Assembly (NCBI RefSeq): GCF_900176505.1
Contig: NZ_FWYB01000016.1
Location: 1 to 64,000 of the forward strand
Direction of reading: 5' to 3'
Length of the DNA: 64,000 nucleotides
DNA from: Pedobacter nyackensis
GTDB taxonomy: Bacteria; Bacteroidota; Bacteroidia; Sphingobacteriales; Sphingobacteriaceae
In this document: positions 44,322 through 53,040 of the stretch, one piece after another
How positions within the stretch are numbered: position 1 is the stretch's first letter
Layout: every line of letters starts with the position of its first letter
Translations under genes and position numbers: made by a program
The notes under the pieces: generated by a model
The model's input: the letters and a program-made list of their open reading frames with translations, nothing else
Databases searched by the model: none
Told to the model about the DNA's origin: nothing

Positions 44322-47300
44322 TTAGATTTTAACCCTGATACCAAAATTGATTTTACGCTGTAACGGATAATTCCCGGGTCCCGCCAATTCAGGATCCCAC
44401 ATTGTCCATGGGGCAAAAACGGCCACGTTATTAGCCAATGCGTACAATCTCAAACTTTTTAGTCTGATATGTGATAGTAGTTTTGAACCAAATGTATAAC
44501 CTACCTCAACATCTGATAGACGAAGATATTTTCCATTGTAAATAGTTTTCGTAGATCTTTGCCAGTTATTAGAAGAGGTCCCATTAAATAAACGTGGATA
44601 AAGTGCATCCTGGCTTGGATTATCAACCGTCCAACGATCTAAAGCTTCCAGAAACAAATTCCGCTTACCAACACCTTCAGCGAATGGGATATAGTCGCCA
44701 CCCAAGCTATAGCTTACACGTCCCTGCCCTCTAAAAAATACACCTATATCAAATCCCTTATAGTCGGTTTGAAAACCAAAACCATAATTAATTTCAGGAA
44801 GATTAGAATAACCAATGGGAACTTCATCATCTATACTTACTTTACCATCTCCATTGATATCCTGATACTTAATATCTCCCGGACGCACTACCCCAAACTC
44901 CTGAACCGGACTATTAGCTATATCTGCTTCACTATTAAAATACCCCTGAGCAATCAATCCAAAAACCTGACCATATTTATGACCAGTACGCATTCTGTAA
45001 GCATAATTTTTCATAGCCTCGTCCTGTTCAAGGATCTTATCACGTGCATAAGTAAAGTTTCCATATATGCGAACCCCTGCATCACCAAAGCGTTGATTAA
45101 GTTCTAAAGTACCATCTACGCCACGGTTAACCATTACCCCCATATTTGCAAACGGCTGAGAGTTGTAACCGGTTATAGCTGGTAATGACGTACGTTGCAA
45201 TAAGATGTCTGTTCTTTTCTCATGGAAATAATCTACCTCCAGCGAAAGGGCATTTTTAAACATTTTTAACTCAAAACCAATGTTGCGTTTTAAACCCTTC
45301 TCCCAGGTTAAATTGGTTACGCCTATACGGTTTTCTCCAGTACCACCATAACTGGTACCATTCTCACCAAACGCATACCCACCTAGTCCGCTGCCATAAA
45401 TAGACAAATACCCATAGCGTTCGTTATTTGGTAATGCTTCCGATCCCACTAAACCTATTGAGCCTTTTATTTTGAAAAGATCTACAATTCCTTTTATGTC
45501 ATTGAAAAAGGATTCATTGGAAACGATCCAGCCCGCCGCAACTGCAGGGAACCACCCAAAGCGTTTTTCTTTAGGAAAGTTCTCTGAACCATTATACCCC
45601 ACATTAAACTCGGCAAAATACCGATCGTCATAATCATAGGTGGCCCTGCTTGCAATCCCTTGTCTGCGAAAAGGAAGAGATAAAATAGCTGAACCGGCAC
45701 TACCATTAATAAAATCACGCTGGTAATACATCATCATTCCACTTACATGATGTTTATCACCAAAAGCTTTATTGTATAAAAGCTGAGCTTTCATCTCTTT
45801 AGCCCTGTTACTGCCTAATGCTGTAGAATAGCCTAAAAACTCTGATCCAACTGTAACTTCTTTAAAAAGCAAATTGCCTGTTAGCGGATCCCTACCCTGC
45901 ACTCCATAAGTTGAACTATTTTTCCTTCTGTTAATAGTTGTATTGTTATTGGCATCAAAGGAATAAGACATCCTGAATTTCAGCCCGTCCAGAATTGATT
46001 TCAAATCCTGATTCAGTGAAATCTGACTGGTAAACTGATTTCTAAACTCTGTATTAAATCCAGAACCCATAAGCCTTTCTACCGGATTTGATTCTCCCAC
46101 TTGTGTTGGTGCCGCCCAGCCCATAATGTCCTTTCCATTTAAGTCTTTTCCAATAGGTATTCTAACCGGATTAGAAATGGGTGTAGCCAAGTAAGACCAA
46201 TAGAACAATTCCCCCGCTGGAGTAAAAGTTGAAGAGTAAATTGTCCCTCCTGTTCCAGGAGTTCTTAAATCGGTAAGATTGCCGCCAACTTCAAGTTCAA
46301 GAACCGTTGTTTTAGAAAGACTGATATCCACATTAGAACGAAAGTTATAGCGTTGAAGATTAAGGTTGGATTTATAATCAATGTCCGGATTATTTTTAAG
46401 GTTCCCGTTTTCATTGATGTAACCCAATCCCACAAAATAACGGGCCACCTGACCACCACCACGTACATTTAGTGTAGTATTGGCATTATAAGAATACTTC
46501 CTGTAAGTCTCGTCAAACCAGTTCACATTAGGATACAGATACGGATCAACTCCATTTCTTGTGTTTTCAATGTATTCCTTTGAATAGTTTTCTCTGCCCA
46601 ATGCTTCATTATAGAGCATTGCATAATCAGGTCCACTCAAAAATTTAGGTAATTTAGGTAAGTCCGACAATCCGTACTCCGTTTTAACCTCTATAACTGG
46701 TGCCTGTGCAATCCCTCTTCGTGTGGTTACTAAAACGACTCCATTTGCGGCTCTTACTCCGTAAACTGCTGTAGCTGAAGCGTCCTTTAAAATAGAAACG
46801 GATTCTACCTCTTCAACCGAAATATCAGACATATCACGTTCTACTCCATCAACTAAAATTAAAGGCGAACGATTTGCACTAAAAGTGGAAATACCTCGAA
46901 TCCATAAGCTTCCCCCATCTCTTCCAAGCTCACCTGAACGCTGAACTACCACTGCTCCTGCCATTTTACCAGCCAGGGCGTTGGTTAAGGAACGAACCGG
47001 AACTTTAAGATCGTCCATTTTAACAGTGGAAATTGCACCAATCACACTTGCCTTCCTTTGAACCCCCATACCCACTACCATTACTTCATCCAGATCGCTC
47101 AATTTCTCTTTCAACACCACGTCAATGGCCGTTTTGGTTTGCACCGTGACCTCCTGTTCCAAATAACCCACCATCGAGAATTTAAGCACGTCACCTGGTT
47201 TTGCATCAATGGCATAATAGCCTTCCGTATTGGTTGTAGCCCCTTTTGTTGAACCAACAACCACTACACTTACCCCCGGAAGCGGCTGCCCATTCACATC

Positions 47301-47756
47301 GATCACTTTCCCCTTAATGTCGACCATTACCGGAGCTGTTATAGTTGCCACCTTTTGCCCGACAACATCTTTAAATTTAACGATGATAATTTTGTCCTGA
47401 ATAGTATATGACAACGGTTGATTGCTAAAAATATCCTGCAATACAGCATTCAAGTTTTTATCAGTCACATCTATAGTTAATGGCTTTGCTCTCTCCAAAA
47501 TCTCATTGCTATAAATAAAGTAAAAACCAGTTTGCTTTCTGATTTCTTTAAATATCATTTTGAGGTTCGTATTCCGCTGGGTAATACTAACTTTTTGGCC
47601 AAAAGAAGCAGCATTAACGTGCATAGTTAATATTAAAAGGAGGATTCCCGTTAACTTCATAACGCGTAAAGCTTTTGAGACAGAGAATAACCGGTATTTT
47701 CTGTTTAGGTAAAAAACAGGGCACAAAGCGCCCTTAAAATGTAGATTTTGTTTCAT
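44322..47756 (-). CDS. SusC-like transporter with STN signalling domain
   Basis: An 1144-residue TonB-dependent transporter. After an extended signal region (about 1-53) comes an STN domain (about 60-130, LKMIFKEIRKQTGFYFIYSNEIL), which contacts the FecR anti-sigma protein. Then a carboxypeptidase-D-like domain (about 150-235), the plug (LDEVMVVGMGVQRKASVIGAIS, KDASATAVYGVRAANGVVLV) and the barrel follow. STN plus the nearby sigma/FecR genes means transport-linked cell-surface signalling. The long N-terminus before the hydrophobic core is common for this subfamily. The leader carries a two-part fold-back structure. Confidence 0.95.
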   Translation of the reverse strand: MKQNLHFKGALCPVFYLNRKYRLFSVSKALRVMKLTGILLLILTMHVNAASFGQKVSITQRNTNLKMIFKEIRKQTGFYFIYSNEILERAKPLTIDVTDKNLNAVLQDIFSNQPLSYTIQDKIIIVKFKDVVGQKVATITAPVMVDIKGKVIDVNGQPLPGVSVVVVGSTKGATTNTEGYYAIDAKPGDVLKFSMVGYLEQEVTVQTKTAIDVVLKEKLSDLDEVMVVGMGVQRKASVIGAISTVKMDDLKVPVRSLTNALAGKMAGAVVVQRSGELGRDGGSLWIRGISTFSANRSPLILVDGVERDMSDISVEEVESVSILKDASATAVYGVRAANGVVLVTTRRGIAQAPVIEVKTEYGLSDLPKLPKFLSGPDYAMLYNEALGRENYSKEYIENTRNGVDPYLYPNVNWFDETYRKYSYNANTTLNVRGGGQVARYFVGLGYINENGNLKNNPDIDYKSNLNLQRYNFRSNVDISLSKTTVLELEVGGNLTDLRTPGTGGTIYSSTFTPAGELFYWSYLATPISNPVRIPIGKDLNGKDIMGWAAPTQVGESNPVERLMGSGFNTEFRNQFTSQISLNQDLKSILDGLKFRMSYSFDANNNTTINRRKNSSTYGVQGRDPLTGNLLFKEVTVGSEFLGYSTALGSNRAKEMKAQLLYNKAFGDKHHVSGMMMYYQRDFINGSAGSAILSLPFRRQGIASRATYDYDDRYFAEFNVGYNGSENFPKEKRFGWFPAVAAGWIVSNESFFNDIKGIVDLFKIKGSIGLVGSEALPNNERYGYLSIYGSGLGGYAFGENGTSYGGTGENRIGVTNLTWEKGLKRNIGFELKMFKNALSLEVDYFHEKRTDILLQRTSLPAITGYNSQPFANMGVMVNRGVDGTLELNQRFGDAGVRIYGNFTYARDKILEQDEAMKNYAYRMRTGHKYGQVFGLIAQGYFNSEADIANSPVQEFGVVRPGDIKYQDINGDGKVSIDDEVPIGYSNLPEINYGFGFQTDYKGFDIGVFFRGQGRVSYSLGGDYIPFAEGVGKRNLFLEALDRWTVDNPSQDALYPRLFNGTSSNNWQRSTKTIYNGKYLRLSDVEVGYTFGSKLLSHIRLKSLRLYALANNVAVFAPWTMWDPELAGPGNYPLQRKINFGIRVKI

Positions 47757-47809
47757 ACATTTGATTGTTTGGGTTTTGGTTTACGTTTAATCTATTTGAA
47801 AATATTCCA

Positions 47810-47872
47810 GGGTTAGCCCAAACATTCAGAGCATTTCGGCTGCAATCCGGAATGCTTTTTTTGTGGCTACCC
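47810..47872 (-). promoter_or_regulatory. Two-part fold-back structure between fecR and susC
   Basis: An outer stem pairs GGGTTAGCCC (47810-47819) with GGCTACCC (47865-47872). An inner stem pairs AGCATTTCGG (47830-47839) with CCGGAATGCT (47847-47856), with one wobble. On the plus strand seven T follow the inner stem, so it reads as a terminator for an antisense transcript. On the minus strand it is a susC leader structure. The second ECF locus has the same layout at 56640-56701. Confidence 0.6.
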
Positions 47873-47917
47873 TTTTCAGATTAATCAGGTAGAATTTGAG
47901 TTCATACGTTTGGTTTT

Positions 47918-49078
47918 TTATTTGGTTTTATGGTTAATTACTGTAATTTTTTGTCCATCTATTTCAAACTTCAGCCCACAGGTTTGCTCCAATGCCTTTA
48001 ATATTCTTGAAACATTTACATTACGTGGAATAACACCTGTGAAAGAAACATCTGTTCTTGACCCTGAATAAGTTACATCCACATCATACCAGCGCTCAAT
48101 TTGTCGCAGCACTTTATCTATATCTGTGTTATCAAATTGAAAAACCTGATTTTTCCAGGCTACAACAGCATCTATATCAGCATTATTCAAAACATTCATT
48201 TCTCCAGCCTTTAACTGAACCTGTTGTCCAGGCGTAATGAAAGTCTCCCTGGCTCCAGATTTAACACTCACTTTTCCTTCTAAAAGAGTGGTTTCCATAT
48301 TTCGCTCATTCGAATAAGCCATCACATTAAAATGTGTGCCATACACCTTCACAATTTGCTCATTACTTCGTACACTAAAAGGCTGCTTTTTATTAGGAGA
48401 AACCTCAAAATAAGCTTCGCCAATAAGTTCTACCTTACGTTCTGTTAAATTAGTAAAGCTCACAGGGAATTTAACAGATGACTCAGAGTTTAACCAAACA
48501 CGTGTGCCATCAGGCAAATTGATGATATGTTGTCCTCCCCTTGGAGTTGTAATTGTGTTATAAGCTGGCGCCCCGGAATTATCGGACTGAGCATCATTAA
48601 CGGTATATACCAATTGGCCATCTGCCGCTTTGGTGATTACAATACCTGATTGGGTTGCCAGTTGCCCGTCAACAGCATCAGTTAAAGAGATTTTTGACCC
48701 ATCTGCCAATGTTAAAATTGCCTTATTGCTACCTGGTATGATGTCATTATCAGCATAGTAATCTTTTGTAAGGTGTTTTTCTTTAACTGATGAATAAAAA
48801 TAAAAACCAACACTAAATGCGATAAGAATGACCGCAGCAGCAGCAGCAGCATACTTATACCAATTTCCCGACTTCAGTGTTTCACGTTCCAATTGATCAA
48901 TACGGGCGTCAATACCTTGCTTCAAACGATCGTTAATTATCTCCTCTTTATGGGTATGATTCCAGTCAGAAGAACCTGCCTCTTTATGATACCACAGGTT
49001 TAACTGCACCTCTTCTTCAGGAGTGGTTTCACCCTCATGGTGGCGGTTCAGTAAATCCTGGATATCTTGTTTATTCAT
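47918..49078 (-). CDS. FecR-type anti-sigma factor
   Basis: A 386-residue inner-membrane regulator that holds the ECF sigma factor until the transporter signals. A cytoplasmic N-terminal part (about 1-72) binds sigma. One membrane helix (about 73-95, with six Ala in a row) follows, then the periplasmic FecR domain (about 175-275, ITTPRGGQHIINLPDGTRVWL). The C-terminal DUF4974/STN-like domain (about 310-386, FDNTDIDKVLRQIERWYDVDV) touches the SusC STN domain. It lies 94 bases downstream of the sigma gene. Confidence 0.94.
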   Translation of the reverse strand: MNKQDIQDLLNRHHEGETTPEEEVQLNLWYHKEAGSSDWNHTHKEEIINDRLKQGIDARIDQLERETLKSGNWYKYAAAAAAVILIAFSVGFYFYSSVKEKHLTKDYYADNDIIPGSNKAILTLADGSKISLTDAVDGQLATQSGIVITKAADGQLVYTVNDAQSDNSGAPAYNTITTPRGGQHIINLPDGTRVWLNSESSVKFPVSFTNLTERKVELIGEAYFEVSPNKKQPFSVRSNEQIVKVYGTHFNVMAYSNERNMETTLLEGKVSVKSGARETFITPGQQVQLKAGEMNVLNNADIDAVVAWKNQVFQFDNTDIDKVLRQIERWYDVDVTYSGSRTDVSFTGVIPRNVNVSRILKALEQTCGLKFEIDGQKITVINHKTK

Positions 49079-49172
49079 TTTGTATTAGCCTTATACTTAT
49101 GTGTATCATGAAATGGCAGTTGGTAGACACCCAAAAGATAAAATAACCACAAAACACTGATAATCAATTGAT

Positions 49173-49778
49173 TTATTTATCAAAAAAGAAATAAGAAAGC
49201 ATAAGAGAAAGTAAACTCCCCGATCTTTCGTCCAGAACTAAACGAAAAAGATTTAAAGAACGGTTGATTTGTTTCTTGACAGTTTTATCGGATATATTTA
49301 ATCGCTCAGCTATTTCTTTATGACTCATTTGTTCAATTCTGCTCAAAATAAATATCTCTCTCATTTTTGGTGGCAGCTTTGCAATTTCTGAATGGATAAC
49401 ACCATCAAGTTCTTTCATATCAATATGTTCGTTCAACAGATCACTACCTTCTTCAAAAAAACAATGAATAGAAGAAAGATAATTGTGTCTATATAAATTA
49501 GCCCGAATATACCCGAGTCCTCTAAACCGGATAGCTCCATGCAAATAAGAGGAAAGCGAATTGATGTTGATTAATAGCTGTCGTCGCTGCCAAAGTGATA
49601 CAAAAACTTCCTGAACAATGTCCTGCGCTTCATCTTCATCTCTAACAACCTTGCCCGCATAAACGAACAGCTTTTTCCAATATCGGCTATAAATCTGATC
49701 AAAAGCCTCACGGTCATCCTGCAGGATCAATTCCATTAATTGCTGATCTGTAAGTCTGTTTGTTTGAGCTGAAGTCAT
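49173..49778 (-). CDS. ECF sigma factor
   Basis: A 201-residue RNA polymerase sigma factor of the Bacteroidota ECF group paired with FecR. Region 2 spans about residues 22-90 (FDQIYSRYWKKLFVYAGKVVRDEDEAQDIVQEVFVSLWQ). Region 4 lies at about 125-180 (LPPKMREIFILSRIEQMSHKEIAERLNISDKTVKKQINR). It probably activates the susC at 47756 and so the whole locus down to 37678. Its own promoter is near 49795-49825. Confidence 0.95.
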   Translation of the reverse strand: MTSAQTNRLTDQQLMELILQDDREAFDQIYSRYWKKLFVYAGKVVRDEDEAQDIVQEVFVSLWQRRQLLININSLSSYLHGAIRFRGLGYIRANLYRHNYLSSIHCFFEEGSDLLNEHIDMKELDGVIHSEIAKLPPKMREIFILSRIEQMSHKEIAERLNISDKTVKKQINRSLNLFRLVLDERSGSLLSLMLSYFFFDK

Positions 49779-49794
49779 TACATAACCTTTTTTA

Positions 49795-49825
49795 TAAAAC
49801 TAATACAATATCCTAAAGCAGACAA
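49795..49825 (-). promoter_or_regulatory. Possible promoter of the first ECF sigma gene
   Basis: Minus-strand TTG (49825-49823), 20 bases, then TAGTTTTA (49802-49795), seven of eight positions of the consensus. Confidence 0.45.
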
Positions 49826-50140
49826 GATTAATTAATAAATTTTATGTTAATCTTCCCTTTACTATATTTATCTATTAAAATCTACCTAACACTTTACCCA
49901 CGTACGCATAAAAAAGCCAAAGACTTATTATCACAAAAAGACAAATCAACATTTGATCAACTAAAAAATTAAAAATAAAATCATATTTAAGCTCTTTCAC
50001 GCACTAGTATTTGTATCTACTGCTTATGCCCTTTTTGAGATGATTCATCAAACGATTTACTAAACCCACAAACACGTGCCTTTTTGTGAAGGATATCTGT
50101 AGAATGTGTGATATTTTCTTAACGTTTGAGGCAGAGGCCT
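49826..50140. other. Gap between the two ECF-controlled loci
   Basis: Together with flanks this gap spans 49779-50192. Apart from the possible sigma promoter at its left and the hydrolase terminator at its right I see nothing in it. The DNA is strongly AT-rich and short reading frames are not supported. Confidence 0.5.
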
Positions 50141-50143
50141 ATA

Positions 50144-50184
50144 TAAAAAACCAGGACCGGCCAATTAAATGGCCAGCCCTGGTT
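50144..50184 (-). terminator. Terminator of the hydrolase operon
   Basis: AACCAGG-x-C-x-GGCCA (50149-50163) pairs with TGGCC...CCTGGTT (50170-50184), 13 of 15 pairs, loop ATTAAA. On the minus strand a T-run follows (50150-50145). Confidence 0.85.
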
Positions 50185-50192
50185 CAAAGAAA

Positions 50193-51326
50193 TCAATTTT
50201 TAATTCTGGTGGGATTTAGCCATCTCTTCATAAAAGCCACTCCCTCGCCCACAACAGCTTCGTGTCCACCTTCATGCAAGGTTAGCGCTATTCTTTCCCG
50301 CATATTCAGTTTTTGATAGTGGACTTTTGACCGCTCATATTCTTCAACAACCTGTGGCCAATGTGCAATATTATCTTTCTTTCCATGCTGGATCATTAAA
50401 GGCCTCGGGGCGATCATAGAAACAACATCACAATCAGAAAATGCTGTCAACCAACCCGAAAGAAATACATACTCTTCAGTTGTTGAAATGAAGCTACTGT
50501 AACGTTCGTCAGGTATGACCATTTTATTTCTTCTTTCATTAAACCAGGCCGATACCACACCTGCTTTGATGCGAGGTTCAAGCGGCATCCAGAACATCGT
50601 GGCCATACCACCTAAAGATACGCCCCACATCCCCACACACGCTGCATCTATCCTTGGATCAGCCAGTACCACATCCAGCAAATGCTGCACACGTGCCAGC
50701 TCCAATCCTGGCAGGCCAACGCCAGCCATATTGCCTAAACGTTGTATGTGGTTCCTGCGTTCTATAGACCTCATATTTAAAGGTGCCAATACGGCAAAAC
50801 CTGCATCAAGCAGTGCTTTTGCGTAAGCATGATAACTTGGTCCGTCTTCAAAAGGTGTTTCCGGTCCGCTACCTATGCCATGTTGCGCAATTATAATAGG
50901 TACCGGTCGATCTTTACTGGTGCCTTTAGGAAAGGCCAAAATTGCCTCTGCCGTAACAGCCCCTAATGGAAGCTTCAGCCATTCTGCCTGAACCCCGTTT
51001 ACCACATATGGTGTTTTCTGTAAGGGTCCGCTTTTGGTCAGTACCGGAGGTTTTATCACCTCTTCCCATTTCCTTCTGTTTGGCTCAACACTGCGTTTCA
51101 GCGCGTCTGCACTACTGTAATCCCTGTTCCAGAGTTTTGATGCCCGGGATTCATATTCATTGACAATATAATCTATAAAGTAATCCCTTAGCTGGATTTC
51201 GTAAGCATTAATGCGCTGTTCATCTTCGGCAGTGCTCAGTGTTTTCCTTTCCTGCCCGATAGCCAGGCAGGAAAAGTATAGAAAAAAACAACCCATTACA
51301 CCCGATTTCATTTTTAATTTACCCAT
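50193..51326 (-). CDS. Secreted alpha/beta hydrolase (esterase-like)
   Basis: A 377-residue protein with signal peptide (about 1-24) of the alpha/beta-hydrolase, dienelactone-hydrolase/acetyl-esterase type. The Ser nucleophile is in GVSLGGMATMF near residue 238, the acid is probably in HGKKDNIAHW near 317, and the His is in HEGGHEAVV near 352. QHGIGSGPETP near 148 forms the oxyanion hole. It probably removes ester groups (acetyl, feruloyl or glucuronoyl) from a glycan. The start lies inside the end of susD (13-base overlap), so the two are translationally coupled. Confidence 0.85.
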   Translation of the reverse strand: MGKLKMKSGVMGCFFLYFSCLAIGQERKTLSTAEDEQRINAYEIQLRDYFIDYIVNEYESRASKLWNRDYSSADALKRSVEPNRRKWEEVIKPPVLTKSGPLQKTPYVVNGVQAEWLKLPLGAVTAEAILAFPKGTSKDRPVPIIIAQHGIGSGPETPFEDGPSYHAYAKALLDAGFAVLAPLNMRSIERRNHIQRLGNMAGVGLPGLELARVQHLLDVVLADPRIDAACVGMWGVSLGGMATMFWMPLEPRIKAGVVSAWFNERRNKMVIPDERYSSFISTTEEYVFLSGWLTAFSDCDVVSMIAPRPLMIQHGKKDNIAHWPQVVEEYERSKVHYQKLNMRERIALTLHEGGHEAVVGEGVAFMKRWLNPTRIKN

Positions 51327-53029
51327 CCCGGATTTTGTTTTAGCTTTTCGTTTAAAGTAATCTCGTTCAGATTGATCGGGTTCAGATAATCTCTATCCAC
51401 CCTAAACCCATAACCAGCAGGAAGCGCATTCTGGTAAGGATCGATAAACCCATTTGCATCCACTGGCAAGACTGGTTTAATGGCAAACTGGGATGCTTTC
51501 GCACCTTTAGGCCGTTTTCCAACAATCAATTCATCAGCGGCGGCCCAACGTGCGATGTCATCCCACCGGTAATCCTCCATCGCTAGCTCAACTTTACGCT
51601 CTCTCCTGATTTCATTGAGTACTGGTGATAAAGCCGGGAAGTCCCAGTTCGGATCAGGTTCAATGTTAGACAGGACTAAGTTAGGCATCCCGATTCTGTC
51701 TCTCAGTTTTTTAATTGTTTTGTCAATATCAGTCTGGGTAATCTGCCCCAATTCTGCCTTAGCTTCAATATAATTCAATAAAACTTCCGCATACCGGTAT
51801 TGGATGGAAGGCGTTTCTTCAAAATTCTGATGATGATAGGCTACAACAGGATTATAATCTTTACGCCGCACATAACCTGTTGCCGAAGAATACGTTCCAT
51901 TAGAATACAATTTAGCATAGGCTTCCTGCCACCTTCTCACTCCTCCTGCTGCGTCAATGTACCATGCAGAGCCAGGACTGAAAATAGTTTGTACAAACCT
52001 GGGGTCCCTGCCTTCCATCTCAAGCGTGATGTTATCGTAACCTTTAAACATCGCGCTCTTTGAAATAGGCTTGCCGTCAAGGCATAAATAAGCATCAGCC
52101 AGCTCCTTTGTTAATCCATAACCCTCGGGCGTCTCCAACCTGTAAAGTTTGCTATGGCTGTGAATTCCGAGACTGACGTTCATCTTTGTCCAGAACATGA
52201 CCTCTTTGTTTGTGGAATAATCGCGAAGTGCAAACAGATCACTATAATCCGCATTCGGCTTTCCCGTTGAGTAAATGTCGTATAACCCCGAGGCGATTAC
52301 TTTCTCTGCCGCTGCTATCGCTTTGCTGAAATATTTCTCCGGGTTGGCCGAGGCAACGCCAAATGCTGTACCATTATGATACTTTTCCCAGGTTCCCTCA
52401 TATAAAGCGACTCTCGACTGGAACATCAGCGCAATCCATTTGTTTATCCTGCTGTGGCCGTTCCCTTTTTCTTCAGAAAGGTGCAGTACAGCCTGATCAA
52501 GATCATTGATAATATGATCAGCAATGATGTTTCTTGGTGTTCTCTCCCCATAAAGCTCGGGCGAACTGGTATTCAGCACCTTATCTATCCAGAACACATC
52601 ACCAAAGCTCTTTACCAGGTTGAAATAGAACATTGCCCGGAAAAAGTGTGCTTCGCCCAGATATTGTTTGTAATCTTTAAAATCAGCCTCACATTTCTGG
52701 TAATTCTCAAAAAAATAATTGATACTTCTTACGTTACCATAATTCAGCGACTGCCCATTGGCTACACTCCTGTTACCTTCCAGACGTTGATTAATGGAGC
52801 TTTCATTGATGTAAATATCAGTCGCAACATCTCCCCTTCCTTTATCCATAATGGGAAAGAGGCTCCGGTCATAAAATTGGTTGAGATAAATTTTCAAATC
52901 ATTTGGTGTTTTAAAAAACACGGGCTCTGTTATAGCATCCAGCGGATATCTTTCTAAAAATCCTTTTTTACAAGACAGGAACGACAGGCACACAATCGCA
53001 ATAGTCATTATATATTTTAATCGATTCAT
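51314..53029 (-). CDS. SusD-like surface glycan-binding lipoprotein
   Basis: A 571-residue lipoprotein (signal ending at Cys20, LSFLSCKKGFLERYP). SusD signs are AHFFRAMFYFNLVKSFGDVFWI near residue 125 and ERKVELAMEDYRWDDIARW near 480. The end, LKQNPGWVN, includes the family QNPGW. It lies 11 bases after susC and overlaps the hydrolase start. Ligand unknown. Confidence 0.95.
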   Translation of the reverse strand: MNRLKYIMTIAIVCLSFLSCKKGFLERYPLDAITEPVFFKTPNDLKIYLNQFYDRSLFPIMDKGRGDVATDIYINESSINQRLEGNRSVANGQSLNYGNVRSINYFFENYQKCEADFKDYKQYLGEAHFFRAMFYFNLVKSFGDVFWIDKVLNTSSPELYGERTPRNIIADHIINDLDQAVLHLSEEKGNGHSRINKWIALMFQSRVALYEGTWEKYHNGTAFGVASANPEKYFSKAIAAAEKVIASGLYDIYSTGKPNADYSDLFALRDYSTNKEVMFWTKMNVSLGIHSHSKLYRLETPEGYGLTKELADAYLCLDGKPISKSAMFKGYDNITLEMEGRDPRFVQTIFSPGSAWYIDAAGGVRRWQEAYAKLYSNGTYSSATGYVRRKDYNPVVAYHHQNFEETPSIQYRYAEVLLNYIEAKAELGQITQTDIDKTIKKLRDRIGMPNLVLSNIEPDPNWDFPALSPVLNEIRRERKVELAMEDYRWDDIARWAAADELIVGKRPKGAKASQFAIKPVLPVDANGFIDPYQNALPAGYGFRVDRDYLNPINLNEITLNEKLKQNPGWVN

Positions 53030-53040
53030 GGTTTCTAAGT

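Noticed and set aside
48836..48852. GCA trinucleotide repeat
   Set aside because: It encodes the Ala run in the membrane helix of the FecR protein and needs no other explanation.
52454..52957. 167-residue plus-strand reading frame
   Set aside because: It is entirely antisense to a SusD gene with clear family features.
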